Assembly: GCF_030272615.1 (NCBI RefSeq)
Contig: NC_081409.1
Coordinates: forward strand, 21,082,260-21,146,259
DNA from: Cryptomeria japonica
Lineage: Eukaryota > Streptophyta > Pinopsida > Cupressales > Cupressaceae
Reading direction: 5' to 3'
DNA: 64,000 nt
Numbering within the stretch: position 1 is the first letter of the stretch; each line of letters opens with the position of its first letter. Positions 1 to 12,249 of the stretch are shown here, one piece after another. The notes beneath the pieces are model-generated. The model saw only the letters and a list, made by a program, of their open reading frames with translations. It did not search any database and was not told the DNA's origin. The position numbers were made by a program, and so were the translations under genes.

Positions 1-340
1 CACCATATGACACATAATGACACCATATGGTGTCCTAAGGGGTCATATGGTATCCTAAGGGGTGATAGGACACCATATGACCCCTCAAGAGACCATACGA
101 CCCATAACAACATAATATGGTGTCCTAGAGGGTCATAGAACACCATATGACCCCTTAGAACACCATACAACCTATAACAATGACATGTCATGTCCTAAGG
201 TGTCATAAGACACAATATGACCCCTTAGGAAATAATATGACCCCTAACAACATCATATAGTGTCCTAAGGGGTCATACAAAACCATATGACCCCATAGAA
301 CACCATATGACCCGTTAGAACATCATACGACCCTTTACGA
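1..340. repeat. Diverged CCTAAGG-rich tandem/inverted repeat (left flank of the nest)
   Basis: Short words such as CACCATATGACCCC, CCCCTTAG and GGTGTCCTAAGGGGTC recur every 20-60 bases in both orientations, so the stretch can fold into many small hairpins. The vocabulary (CCCCTTAGGA / TCCTAAGGGG) is shared with the better-ordered satellite at 18765-21125. The two may be parts of one array separated by the retrotransposons, although the unit here is more degenerate. No coding potential is seen. Confidence 0.75.
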
Positions 341-342
341 TA

Positions 343-928
343 CTATATTTGAAGGTATACCTTTCTATCATTTATTTCAAGCATTTGCAATATTTCTTTC
401 AAGGTTAATTCCAAACTGGGGTTTGACTTAGGAAAACCCCTATTCCCAACCCCTTTCTTCTTCTTTCTGTGTGTAGGAAGCAGGTGTGCATTTGTACTTC
501 TAGAATTAAGCTTTATTTGTAGAGATAGAAAAACCCTTTTCAATGGACAAAAAGTTCGGTGGACCAATAGGAGGGCGACCTGGTCCGGACACATAATCCT
601 TGCAACTTTTAGCAAATTTATCATAGCAGCTCCGAATCATCTCCAACTTCTCATATCCAAGTGCACGACAAAATCCAAATCTATAGCTCACTATTTTTTC
701 TTACTTTGTCTTCAACTTCAACACTTTACTTATTCAACTTACAAGAGAGGGTTAAATGCATTGCAAACATAATCAATCTACTTAGTATTCAGTCCTTGTA
801 TCATTTAGTATTGGCTCTAGTGGATTCATCCACTCTTTTGAATGTAAACTTCCCCAAGTCAAAATCGGCTTAGTGATTTCCTCCTTCCATGTGGTGAATT
901 TGCTAAGCCCCAAATTTTCCACTTTACA
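343..928 (+). mobile_element. Element A: diverged 5' LTR (plus strand)
   Basis: Read on the plus strand, this resembles the reverse complement of the four LTRs of elements B and C. The matching block includes GGTTAATTCCAAACTGGGG, a run of AACCCC words and GTGTGTAGG. It ends in ACTTTACA directly before a primer-site motif, exactly as the B and C LTRs end on their own strand. It is about 590 bp against roughly 1.2 kb for the family, so the 5' part is deleted or diverged beyond recognition; the left boundary is approximate. It belongs to an older, oppositely oriented relative of B and C. Confidence 0.6.
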
Positions 929-931
929 TTT

Positions 932-947
932 TGGTGAACCCAACTCG
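932..947 (+). other. Element A primer binding site (PBS)
   Basis: TGGTGAACCCAACTCG begins 3 nt after the LTR end at 928. It matches the PBS of B and C (TGGTGAACCCGAC) in its first ten bases and then differs. The position just after an LTR ending in CTTTACA supports the call. The priming tRNA could not be identified. Confidence 0.55.
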
Positions 948-2087
948 TTACACCATTAATTTTGTTTTTAGATCTGAGTGTATTCGATTTTAAATTCAAA
1001 TTTTCATTTACAAGATGGATTTTCTTGCAAATTTAAAAAATTAGAGGTTAATTTCACTAAAACCCTAATTTTTAAATTCAAAATCGAGTTTGTGATTTGT
1101 ATAATTTGGATTAATTATTTGGATTTGATCATTCATTAAATTTGCTAGTTCAAATTTTCATCTACAAGACAAATTTCACAATTAATTTTTAAAATTAAGT
1201 GGTTAATTTCAAAAACCCTAATTTTTAAATTTCTAAAATTGAGCTTGTGGGTTGTTTAAATTTTGAATTTCCCTCTTCAAATTTGGTTGCTAATTTAAAA
1301 TTCAAATTAAAAATTGCAACCTTGGATCAAATTTCAATTAACCACTTAAATTTTAAATTTAAGTGGTTAATTAAACAAACCCTAATTTCAAAATTTAATT
1401 TAATCTTGTGCATTTTCCAATCCAAAATTATAAAATTAGATCTATTTTCAAATTTAAGTTTTAAATTAAGTGGTTCTTTATACAAGAACCTAATTTTAAA
1501 TTTAACTCTCTTGTGGAATTTATTTTTAAAAAATTAAGAGGTTAATTAAAAGAGCCCTAATTTTTAAAATTAATTTAATTCTTTCAATTCTCAAATTTCA
1601 ATATTTCAAATTTAAATTTTAAAATTTAGAGGGTATTTAACAAAGCCCTAATTTTAAAGTTAAATTTTTAATGGACAAATTCAAATCTTCTAGTGTGTAA
1701 TTTTAAATTTAATTTAAAAGGTTATTTTCAAGGCCCTAAGTATAAATTTAAATTTCCTAGGATGTTGCATAATTTTTCAAAAATTGAATAATCATTTTTT
1801 CTAAAATTTTGAATTATTCAAATTCCAATTTTCAAATCTAAACTTTCAAATTCTTATTTTCGAATTTTCATTTCACATTTTTCAAAATATAAAAAATAAA
1901 TCAAATTTGAATCTCATCAATTTAAATAAATTAAGTAGTTTTATTTATACAATCATAATTTATTTTCAAATAATTTGCTTGAACTTAAATTTCAATATTT
2001 ATCATGGCAATTAATGGACTTGATCTATTTTCTATTTCACACATGATTAAATTTTTTTTTGCGTATATTTATTATAATCATGTGTTG
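948..2087 (+). mobile_element. Element A: untranslated leader, interrupted by element B
   Basis: This is AT-rich sequence without a credible gene. It repeats the words AGAGGTTAATT and AAAACCCTAATTTTTAAATT many times, as do the leaders of B and C read on their own strand. The leader length from LTR end to the break (about 1.16 kb) is close to the distance between LTR and gag start in B and C. The sequence is cut at 2087 by the 3' LTR of B and resumes at 17752. Confidence 0.5.
2083..2087. repeat. Target-site duplication of element B, left copy
   Basis: TGTTG lies immediately left of the B 3' LTR. The right copy at 17747-17751 is TGTTA, matching 4 of 5 bases. One mismatch is acceptable for an old insertion but makes this weaker than the TSD of element C. 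Confidence 0.55.
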
Positions 2088-3310
2088 TGTAAAGCGGAAA
2101 ATTGTGGTCGAACCCCAAGTGTTCCCCCCACCACTCCAAGGAGAGAGAAAGGAGGTCACTAGGGTTGATGGTTTTCACTTAGGGGAGACTTTACATTCAA
2201 AAGAGGGGTTGAAACCCACAAGATCCAATCCCACACAATGCAAGATTGGATTCTGAATGAGTTTCAAGGGTTATGACAGCAAGGCTACCCTCTTTTGTAA
2301 AGAATGTAGATAGAAGGATTAAGCTAGGAATGCATGAAAAGTGAGAAAGATTCACTTATAAACAGAGATAGGAATATAGGATGAAGCTGCGGACCTGGAA
2401 TTAGTAGTAAAATGTCGAGACGGTGTTGTCCTACAAATTTGAGCGAAAGTTGACGGGACGATGGTGCCCGGTGTGCACACGGTCCTCCGAAAAATCCGCG
2501 AAACAATGGGGGATCTGTTTGTCTCTGCACAAGGATTCCAGATCTTCAATTACAGCCGCGTACCTACAACCTACACATAGAAAAGAGAGGACTATTGGGG
2601 GGTTAGGGATTAGGGGTTTTCCCTTAGGTCAAACCCCAGTTTTGGAATTAACCAAGAAATGAGAATGTTGTAAATGTAAATGATTGTAATGTAAACAAGT
2701 ACTGATACCTTGTTGTAAGAATGTTTGTATTCTTACATGCAAAGGTGTAAATGTTGTTGTATGTGATCTCCTCTTCAATGGTTGAATCCTTGTCTTGAAT
2801 GCAACACTTAGCCTTGAATGGAGACTTAGAATGATCAATTGCTTGAAGAAATGCTTGAATGCTTGAATGCTTGAATGTTTGAATGTTTGAATATCGCTTC
2901 TACCTTTTTTCCATCTACCTAACATCCACCCTTTCTGAGAGGGGAAATGTAGTTTATATACTTGCCAATTAGGGTTGAAAGACTGATTTTTCCGACCTTA
3001 GGCCAACCTAGGAAGATTATTTTTCAATTTGCAAACTTAAAGAACCGAAGCCCCATAAGAGACCGGGCCCAAAATAGGGCCAGGGACCAGGGCGCTGGAC
3101 GCCATGGTTGGGGGACCAAGGCGCTAGACACCATGATCCCACTTCCAGGGACAACAGGGTGAAAGGAGGATTAGGCCAGGGTGCTGAAAAATGCAGTTTT
3201 TGATGTCATAAATAGGTTTCGGGGTCTCCATTCAGGTTGAGTGTTGCATCACCATCGTGAAGACCCAAATGTAGTCAAAATTGCAAGTGTCGCAATTTTA
3301 GGACACTACA
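2088..3310 (-). repeat. Element B 3' LTR
   Basis: On the minus strand the LTR starts TGTAGTGTCC and ends CTTTACA, with canonical TG...CA ends. It contains about two copies of a GC-rich VNTR unit (near 3075-3150), a short GAATGCTTGAAT repeat (2850-2895) and a TATATAAAC box. A purine-rich tract adjoins its inner end, which identifies it as the 3' LTR of a minus-strand element. Confidence 0.88.
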
Positions 3311-3331
3311 TTTAGCCCCCACTTTAGCGGG
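3311..3331 (-). other. Element B polypurine tract
   Basis: On the minus strand AAAGTGGGGGCTAAA abuts the 3' LTR. A purine-rich run at this position is where plus-strand DNA synthesis starts in LTR retrotransposons. The same tract occurs at the equivalent place in element C. Confidence 0.75.
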
Positions 3332-4098
3332 AGTATAAGCGTACGCTCATACTTTCGGTAAAGTACAAGGAAACAACATTGAAAGACTTTCACCACGTCA
3401 AGAAGGCAAGATACACCAAGTCCCCAGTGGACTAAGGCTCTTACGACTTCGATTGACAAAGTAAAAGGGGAGATCATGAGGGAGAACCATGACTGTCAGT
3501 AGTAAGGTTCCCTCACTATGAGTCATGTAAGAAAAATACCAAAAAATTTCAAGGCAAAGCTAAGTTCGCCAAGAAATTTTCAAGTATCCTAAAGGGATAT
3601 GAACAGGGGTATGCCCCCCTACGTTAAAGCGATCACACACGCCTCAACGGGGGTGATTGATTTAAGGTAGTGATACACATAAGAAATGAGAAGGGAAAGG
3701 AGCACGCTATCACAAAGATTTAGCCCCCAAGTGTGAGATAAACCCAAGGATAATAGACACAAAACACAAAGCACGAGGTGACTTCACTTTCCTCGGGGTC
3801 AGTATGTTGTATGATCATTCATATATATCATATGTATGTATGCATAATTGTTCTTCATTCCCCAATCAAGGAAGGCCACCTGGAAGAAGGGAACACATGT
3901 GTCTTTTGAGTCAACATGAGAGAGACCAAAAGAGATCTCAATGCTTTGCATCATCCTCAAGTAGACAACACTAAGGACAACAAATAGAAGAATGAGAATA
4001 ACACATAGAAGAAGTAACAAAAGAGAGGAGGAGAGAGTCTGCTATGCTAATGAAACTAGTCTACCACATCATCCACCCCCCGATCTTGCTGATCAATA
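3332..4098 (-). mobile_element. Element B 3' untranslated region
   Basis: This lies between the gag stop and the purine tract. No frame resembles RT, RNase H or integrase on either strand. The stretch matches 6930-7653 of element C nearly base for base, with scattered substitutions and small indels. Confidence 0.75.
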
Positions 4099-4100
4099 TT

Positions 4101-5665
4101 TCAGGAAGGTAGGGAACATGCTAGAGGAGGAACATCCAACACAGCAAATGGAGCTATCACAAGATCCAAACAAGGGCTATGCTCATGTTCCAAGCCACGT
4201 TGTTCTTGTCTAGGAGCTAGGATAAGTGCTTTAGAAAATTCGTTAGATAAATGGTTATCAACATCAACATATTCATATTCACTATCAGAAGCAAGAGAAG
4301 TAACATTTTCATCATGAATAACATTTTCATCTATATCATCATCAAGATTTATAAAAATAGGATCTTTAACTCGCACAGGATCAAAACCATCATGCATCTT
4401 ATGTTTAGGAGATTTTGGAGAAAATGGAATAATGCTTGTTGAAGGTGTTTTTGGGGATTGCAAAGTTTGAGAAGCAGCTGCTTGAGCTCTAAGACGACGC
4501 TTTCGTCGGCGTTCACGCGCAGAACGATTTCGTCTAGTCTTAGTAGGAAGTTGAGAAGATTGAGGAGGAGGAATGTTCTCATCCTTATCACTTGGGTGTT
4601 TAGGTTGTGGTCTCTTAGGCTGGATAATAGGAGAAGAGGAAGGTCTCTTCTCTCCATAAGAGGAAGGAGGAGGAACTGCTCCATATAAAGGAGGAATATT
4701 TGGTTTAAGAAGGAGACCAAATCCATCATGACGAGGAGGTATAGGTCTTCTTTTAGAAAGTTTATTAGACATAGACATAGTCACATCCATAGGAATGGGT
4801 TGGGAATCTTCTTGAGGAAAGACATTAGTTTTATCTTTCAAAGGAAGAACTTCCTTCTCAAGAACGATAGGAATATCAAGTTTGGGTGTTCTAGGTTCAC
4901 TTAGAGATAGGATCATATCTGTTTTCCACTTTTGATAAGATTTGAAAAGATGATCACTTCGTGGAGGAAGAGATTGGAATTGTTTAGGCCAAAAAATAAT
5001 CAATAGGAATGCTAGAAGTTCTTTCAGCTGGTTTAAAGAGACTATGATTGACAATAACAACTTCACCATTATGGGGAAATTTCAAACATTTATGAATAGG
5101 AGAAGCAATAGCATTCATGGAAGATAGCCAAGCATAGCCTAGCTTCACATGAAATTATTCGGAAGAAAAAATATTAGCAAAGTTCACATCAAGGGATTTG
5201 TTGTGGACCTCAATAGGTAATGTAATACAACCAATTGCAGGAGAAGAAAATGCATCAAATAATTTCACAATCACATCTGTTTTGTCATAGATCACTTGAT
5301 TCAATTGTAAAGTAAAGAGAAATTCTTCAGTAATAACATTAACCATGCACGAAGGATCAATAAGCACTTCACGGCAAGGTGTATTCTTGACTTTTGCAAC
5401 TATGTATAAAGGAGCATCAGGTGCCCTGATAGTTTCACTAGAATCAAATGTGATGGAAGGTTCTTTAGGGTTTTCTTGCTGCTCTACAAAGTTAATCACA
5501 TTCGGAGTCAATAGACACAAGACCATCAGATGAGAAAGAGGAACCATTAGTCTCAATCACATTAGAGGTATGACAAGGTAATGGATCGGTAAAAATATTA
5601 AGATTTTGGTTAGGAGGAGCTACAGATGTATTGCCTTTATCATTCACTCCTGAAACAGAGATAGT
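4101..5665 (-). pseudogene. Element B gag-protease, 3' part (after the element C insertion)
   Basis: This continues the gag frame that breaks off at 13478. It encodes the segment after the zinc knuckle, a retropepsin-like domain with the motif VLIDPSCMVNVI (Asp codon at 5356-5358), a proline-rich and Arg/Lys-rich region and an acidic tail. Compared with element C the frame is broken by a one-base insertion near 5510, a stop at 5155-5157 where C encodes Arg in SSERF, and a one-base insertion in an A run near 4995. It ends at 4101, about 17 codons earlier than C. Where C has two stops (8101-8106), B keeps two Arg codons in RERRRKRR, showing that the basic domain was originally read through. Not functional. 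Confidence 0.85.
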
Positions 5666-5670
5666 ATTAT
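5666..5670. repeat. Target-site duplication of element C, left copy (ATTAT)
   Basis: ATTAT precedes the C 3' LTR, and ATTAT follows the C 5' LTR at 13473-13477. Removing C and one copy restores AGTATTATTATCAATC, the sequence found uninterrupted in the gag gene of element C near 9260. The match is perfect and fixes the insertion boundaries. Confidence 0.95.
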
Positions 5671-6908
5671 TGTAAAGAAGAAAATCGTGAGTGAACCCTA
5701 AGTGTTCCCCCCCCACCACTCGAAAGAGAGAGAAAGAGGATCACTAGGGTTGACGGTTTTCACTTAGGGGAGACTTTACATTCAAAAGAGGGGTTGAAAC
5801 CCACAAGATCCAATCCCACACAATGCAAGATTGGATTCTAAATGAGTTTCAAGGGTTAAGACAGCGAGGCTACCCTCCTTTGTAAAGAATGTAGATAGAA
5901 GGATTAAGCTAGGAATGCATGAAAAGTGAGAAAGATTCACTTATAAACAGAGATAGGAATATAGGATGAAGCTGCAGACCTAGAATTAGCAGTAAAATGT
6001 TGAGACGGCACTGTCATACAAATTTGAGCGAAATTTGACGGGACGATGGTGCCCGGCGTGCACATGGTCCTCCAAAAATTCTGCGAAACGAAGGGGGATC
6101 TGTTCATCTCTGCACAAGGATTCCAGATCTTCAATTACAGCGGCGTACCTGCAACCTACACATAGAAAAGTGAAGATGATTGGGGGGTTAGGGATTAGGG
6201 GTTTTCCCTTAGGTCAAACCCCAGTTTTGGAATTAACCAAGAAATGAGAATGCTGTAAATGTAAATGATTGTAATGTAAACAAGTACTTGATACCTTGTT
6301 GTAAGAATGTTTGTATTCTTACATCCGAAGGTGTAAATTTTGTTGTATGTTGTATGTTGTATGTGGTATGTGATCTCCTCTTCAATGGTTGAATCCTTGT
6401 CTTGAATGCAACACTTAGCCTTGAATGGAGACTTCGAATGATCAATTGCTTGAAGGAATCTTTGAATGCTTGAATGCTTGAATGTTTGAATGCTTGAGTA
6501 TCACTTTCGCCTTTTTTCCATCTTACCAAAATGGGAGAGGAAATGTAGTTTATATACTTGTCAATTAGGGTTAAAAGACTGATTTTCCCGACCTTAGGCT
6601 GACCAGGAAAGATTATTTTCCAATTTGCAAACATAAAGACCCGAGACCCAAAAGAGACCGGGCCCAAAAATAGGGCCAGGGACTAGGGCACTGGGCACCA
6701 TGGTCCTGGGGGAATAGGGCACTGGGCACCATGGTCCCACCTCCAGGGACAGCAGGGTGCAAGGAGGATCAGGCCAGGGTGCTGAAAAATGCAGTTTTTG
6801 GTGTCATGAACAAGTTTCGGGGTCTCCAGTCAGGTTCAGTGTTCTGTCGCCATCGTGAAGACACAAATAAGGTCAAAATTGCAAGTGTCACAATTTTAGG
6901 ACACTACA
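5671..6908 (-). repeat. Element C 3' LTR
   Basis: On the minus strand it starts TGTAGTGTCC and ends CTTTACA, and is preceded by the purine tract. It shares with the other C LTR the variants GTGAACCCTAAGTG/GCGAACCCTAAGTG and a longer C run, which set this pair apart from the B pair. It contains two VNTR units near 6670-6745. Confidence 0.9.
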
Positions 6909-6929
6909 TTTAGCCCCCACTTTAGTGGG
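6909..6929 (-). other. Element C polypurine tract
   Basis: AAAGTGGGGGCTAAA on the minus strand lies directly inside the 3' LTR, identical to the tract of element B. Confidence 0.75.
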
Positions 6930-7653
6930 AGTATAAGCGTACACTCATACTTCCGGTAAAGTACAAGGAAACAACATTGAAAGACTTTCACCACATCAAG
7001 GAGGCAAGATACACCAAGCCCCTAGTGGACTAAGGATCTTACGACTTTGATTGACAAAGTAAAAGGGAAGATCACGAGGGAGAACCATGACTGTCAGTAG
7101 TAAGGTTCCCTCACTATGAGTCATGCAAGAGAAATACCAAAACTTTTCAAGGCAAAGCTAAGTTTGCCAAGAAATTTTCAAGTATTCCGAAAGGATAGAT
7201 GGGGTGTATGCCCCCCTACATTAAAGCGATCGCACATGCCTCAATGGGGGTGATTGCTTTAAGGTAGTGATACACATAAGAAATGAGAAGGGAAAGGAGC
7301 ACGTTATCACAAAAATTTAGCCCCCAAGTGTGAGATAAACCCAAGGATAATAGACACAAAACACAAAGCATGAGGTGACTTCGCTTTCCTCGGGGTCAGT
7401 ATACTGTATGATAATTCATGTATATCATATGTATGTATGCATAATTGTTCTTCATTCCCCAATCAAGGAAGGTCACCTCGAAGAAGGGAACACATGTGTC
7501 TTTTGAGTCAACATGAGAGAGACCAAAAGAGATCTCAATGCTTTGCATCATCCTCAAGTAGACAACACTAAGGACAACAAAATAGACGAATGAGAATAAC
7601 ACATAGAAGAAGTAACAAAAGAGAGGAGGAGAGAATCTGCTATGCTAATAAAA
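6930..7653 (-). mobile_element. Element C 3' untranslated region
   Basis: About 720 bp lie between the gag stop and the purine tract. No pol-like frame occurs on either strand. Near 7400-7600 short open stretches exist in both B and C, but they have no family resemblance and are not called as genes. Confidence 0.7.
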
Positions 7654-10600
7654 CTAGTCTAGCATGTCATCTACCCCCCGATCTTGCTGATCAATGTTTC
7701 GAGAAGGCAGGGAACACGCTAGAGGAGGAACATCCAACATAGCAGATGGAGCTATCACAAGATCCAAACAAGGGCTATGTTCATGTTCCAAGCCACGTTG
7801 TTCTTGTCTAGGAGCTAGGATAAGTGCTTTGGAAAATTCGTTAGATAAATGGTTATCAATATCAACAAATTCATATTCACTATCAGAAGCAGGAGGAGTA
7901 ACATTTTCATCATGAATAACATTTTCATCTATATCATCATCAAGATTTATAAAAGTAGGATCTTTAACTCGCACAGGATCAAGACCATCATGCATCTTAT
8001 GTTTAGGAGATTTTGGAGAAAATGGAATAATGCTTGTTGAAGGTGTTTTTGGGGATTGCAAAGTTTGAGAAGCAGCTACTTGAGCTCTAAGACGACGCTT
8101 TCATCAACGTTCACGTGCAGAATGATTTCGTCTAGTCTTAGTAGGAAGTGGAGAAGATTGAGGAGGAGGAATGTTCTCATCCCTATTACTTGGGTGTTTA
8201 GGTTGTGGTCTCTTAGGCTGGATAATAGGAGAAGAGGAAGGTCTCTTCTCTCCATAAGAGGAAGGAGGAGGAACTGCTCCATATAAAGGAGGAATATTTG
8301 GTTTAGGAAGGAGACCAAGTCCATCATGACGAGGAGGTATAGGTCTTCTTTTAGAAATTTTATTAGACATAGACATAGTCACATCCATAGGAATGGGTTG
8401 GGAATCTTCTTGAGGAAAGACATTAGTTTTATCTTTCAAAGGAAGAACTTCCTTCTCAAGAATGATAGGAATATCAAATTTGGGTGTTCTAGATTCACTT
8501 AGAGATAGGATCATATCTGTTTTCCACTTTTGATAAGATTTGAAAAGATGATCACTTCGCAGAGGAAGAGATTGGAATTGTTTAGGCCAAAAATAATCAA
8601 TAGGAACGCTAGAAGTTCTTTTAGCTGGTTTAAAGAGACTATGATTGACAGTAACAACTTCACCATTATGGGGAAATTTCAAACACTTGTGAATAGGAGA
8701 AGTAATAGCTTTCATGGAAGATAGCCAAGGATAGCCTAGCTTCACACAAAATCGTTCGGATGAAGGAATAATAGCAAAGTTCACATCAATGGATTTGTTA
8801 TGGACCTCAATAGGTAATGTAATAGAACCAATTGCAGGGGAAGAAAATGCATCAAATAATTTCACAACCATATTTGTTTTGTCATAGATCACTTGATTCA
8901 ATTGTAAAGTAAAGAGAAATTCTTCACTAATAACATTAACCATGCAAGAAGGATCAATAAGCACTCCACGACAAGGTGTATTCTTGACTTTTGCAACTAT
9001 GTATAAAGGACCATCAGGTGCCTTGATAGTTTCACTGGAATCAAATGTGATGGAAGGTTCTTTAGGGTTTTCTTGCTGCTTTACAAAGTTAATCACATTA
9101 GGAGTCATAGACACAAGACCATCAGATGAGAAAGAGGAATCATTAGCCTCAATCGCATTAGAGGTATGAGAAGGTAATGGATCAGTAAAAATCTTAAGAT
9201 TTTGGTTAGGAGGAGCTACAGATGTGTTACCTTTATCATTCACTCCTGAAACAGAGATAGTATTATTATCAATCAAATCTTGAATTTTACCCTTTAAAGC
9301 AAAACATTTTTCAGTATCATGCCCAGGTTGATGATGAAATTGACAAAAAGATTTGTTATCAAAATAGGGTGAATTAATCTTTGTAGGATCAATTTGCCTT
9401 ATAGGAGGGAGAGTAAGCACATTTTGTTCCAATAACTTATTCATAATACTATGCAATGATTCATTCAAAGGAGTAAACTTTCTTTCCTTCTTGAAAAACT
9501 TAGAAATAGGAGGAACACCTGATGCTGCATTCACATTGTTGTTGATGATGTTTTCATTGAATTTAACGGACTCTCTATTTGGTTTAAACTTTCCAAATGG
9601 TTGTTGACTACTATCACCCTTATCACTTAGAGCCATAGGATTTGCTTGTTCCATTTGACTCACAGCCAGTTGATAATTGTGAAGAGTTGCACACAACTGT
9701 TGGAAAGAAGTAAACTCAGAAAATAGAAGTTTTTCTCTAATATCTTTTTGTAAATTAGAAATAAAGATTGTTTGAATATCATTGTCAGGCACTGGAAAAG
9801 AGATTTGAGCATACAAATGCTTATATCTACCAATGAAATCAGTCACTTTTTCTTTAACACCTTGTTTACAATGCATTAAATCAATCAAAGTAACTTTAGG
9901 ACTTATATTGTTTTGAAATTGTTGAACAAAAGCATTTGCAAGTTGTTCGAAAGAAGTAATAGAATAAGAAAGAAACGAGGAATACCATTGTAGGGCTTTA
10001 TCTCTTAATGTCCTAGTAAATAGTTTTGCAAGCAACCTTTGGTCATAAGCAAAATCGGTACATATTGTTTGAAAAGTCTTAACATGTGTTAGAGGATCAC
10101 CTTTACCATTATAAAGCTCCAAATGCAGGATTTCAACATGTTTAGGAGGGATAGCTCGAACAATGTCAAGAGAAAGTGTGCTCGCAACATCAAATGTGGG
10201 CACACTAAACTTAGATTGATTCATAGAGGCAATTTGTTGCTATAGAGAAGAGACAGTTTGTGCAAGATTGTTAATGGTTGCTTCAGTCGAAGAGTTCATA
10301 TTAGACGTGTTAGATTGTGATGGAGGTATTATGTTATTGAAAGAAGGTATTGATTGAGAGTAAGGTGGCAGGACACTATGATAGTTAGTCATAGGAGATG
10401 ATTGGAAAGGAGGAACACTACAAGGAGGAATGGAATGGTTGAATGAATTGCCCCCTTGTGTCATGTTCATTTGTGGAGATGTAATAGGGACACTCATTGA
10501 AGGAATGAATGAAGAAGTTCGATTGAATAAAGGAAGAGGGTTTATTGAAGAGGAAGGATTGCCCCCATGACTAGTGATCATAGGAGGAATGTCTTGTATA

Positions 10601-11085
10601 GAAGTAGTCATTATGTTTGATGTTAAGGTAGGTATACTAGCAATAGAAGTCGTCAAAGGAATAGAATGATTGACTTGAGTAGGAGGTTGTGTATAACCTA
10701 AAGTTTCAGCACAACTCTTCATAGGCATCACATTCGAATCCACAATGTGTGCAATACCACACAAAATATCAATTCCATTCTTATCACTTTGAACCATACG
10801 TTTTAGACCCTCAATTAATGAAAGAGCTTGACTATCAGGATTCTCATGAGACATCCATTGCTGAAAATCATCAAATTGGTTATCCAATTTCGCAAGTTGT
10901 TCTACAGAAACCTCATGGAGAGCTTCCTCATCATTAAGAGGATTAGAGGAATTACCCGTGTCTTCGTTAAAAAGGCCATTCAAATTAGGTTCCATCTCCT
11001 TGGTAATTAAACCTCGGAAAGACTTAATTCTAAGGCTTCGTCTAATGGGAATAGTGTAAGTAGGGGTTATTGTTGTAAAACTCAT
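7654..11085 (-). pseudogene. Element C gag-protease polyprotein (three in-frame stops)
   Basis: A single frame runs from ATG 11085 to the stop at 7654, about 1,144 codons. Residues 1-290 are low-complexity and rich in Ser, Pro and Asn. Residues about 300-480 match the retrotransposon gag domain (YNGKGDPLTHVKTFQ, DKALQWY, FEQLANAF). A CX2HX4HX4C knuckle (CQFHHQPGHDTEKC) lies near 578-592. A retropepsin-like domain with VLIDPSCMVNVI (Asp about 711) and the downstream GYPWL follows. Proline-rich, basic and acidic (LDDDIDENV) segments form the tail. TAG at 10240-10242 and two adjacent TGA codons at 8101-8106 interrupt the frame; B has CGA Arg codons at the latter site. The protease has Asp-Pro-Ser where active enzymes have Asp-Thr/Ser-Gly. 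It would have packaged element RNA (family knowledge). Confidence 0.88.
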
Positions 11086-12249
11086 GCACTAGAGAGAGAG
11101 AGAAGATTTTGAATTTAGAGGTAGCAAATTTCAATAAAATCAGCCAATCTCCTAGATTTAAGCTGTTAAATGCAATCACGACAATCTCCCAAAATTTCGG
11201 AAAAAATGTTAGGGACCGTGGCACTCGGGGTGCACATGGTCCTCGCAACTTTTTTCGAAATTTTCAGAGATGAAAGTTATGATGATTTTAAAGCTAATCT
11301 GAAAAAATTGAGTGATTTTATGATCCGTAGATAGGCCAAATTAAAGTTGCAATCTCAAAATTGAACCCTACCAAGATTGTTGAAAAATGCAAAATTTGAA
11401 TTTTGAAAAAGAGAGGGAAACTGAAATTTTGAATTTTATGATTTTACAGGGAATACCAAAAGCAATGCAAGTTTTGAAATTTAAAAGTTGACTCAATTTC
11501 ACGCAAAATACAATTTTGAAAGCGAAAATCAAAGTTGTTGCAATTAAACACTTAATTTCAAAAGTCACAAATTGCAAGAATTTGAATAAAGCACTGAAAT
11601 TTCAAATGAACGCCAACACACTTTTCAGATTTAGGACAGTAAGAACACAATTTTGACACAAAATTTCAATTTCAATAATTTTTTGAATGATTAGGAGCCT
11701 TAATCCAAGCAATCACTAGACCAACTTTGACTTTAATTTTGAAAGTGTTAGAATTGATGAAATCAGCCAAGATTCTGGATTTTAGCAAAAAAATACAGTA
11801 AGATCTAGCTCCCGAAATTTCAGAAAAAATGTCGGGGACGATGGCGCTCAGGGTGCACACGGTCCTCGCAACTTTTTTCCAAATTTTCAGGGATGAAAGA
11901 AATTATGATTTTGTTGCGGAATCCAAAGTTACAGCTGATTTGGAGATGTTTTGATCAGTGAAATTGTCAGTCAAAGGTTGAATCAAGAGGGTTTTAAAAA
12001 TTAGGGTTTTGACACTTAACCACTTAATTTTCAGAATTAAAGCACAAATATGAATTGACAATTTGTAATAGAAGGGTAGATCTGAAACAAGCATAAATAA
12101 TTAAACATTTCACAAGTTCAATTACTAAAAAGAAAATTTAGGGTTTTTATGCAATTAACCTCTAAAATTTGCAAAAGATCAAACATGCAAATGTAATCAA
12201 AGCATCCAATTTTCAGATCTAACCATGAATAATCAGAAAGGATGTTCAC
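11086..12249 (-). mobile_element. Element C untranslated leader with a duplicated module
   Basis: The leader is AT-rich and non-coding. Two diverged copies of a roughly 150-bp module lie at about 11130-11275 and 11750-11900. Each includes AAATCAGCCAA, a GGGACNRTGGCGCTC-like stretch and GTGCACACGGTCCTC. A third, more diverged relative of the GC-rich core lies in the LTR near 12634-12680. The packaging signal would be expected here (inference). Confidence 0.6.

Noticed and set aside
7396..7602. Small frame in the 3' untranslated regions of B and C as a possible accessory gene
   Set aside because: It is short, lacks motifs, and differs in reading length between copies. A hydrophobic start alone is not enough.
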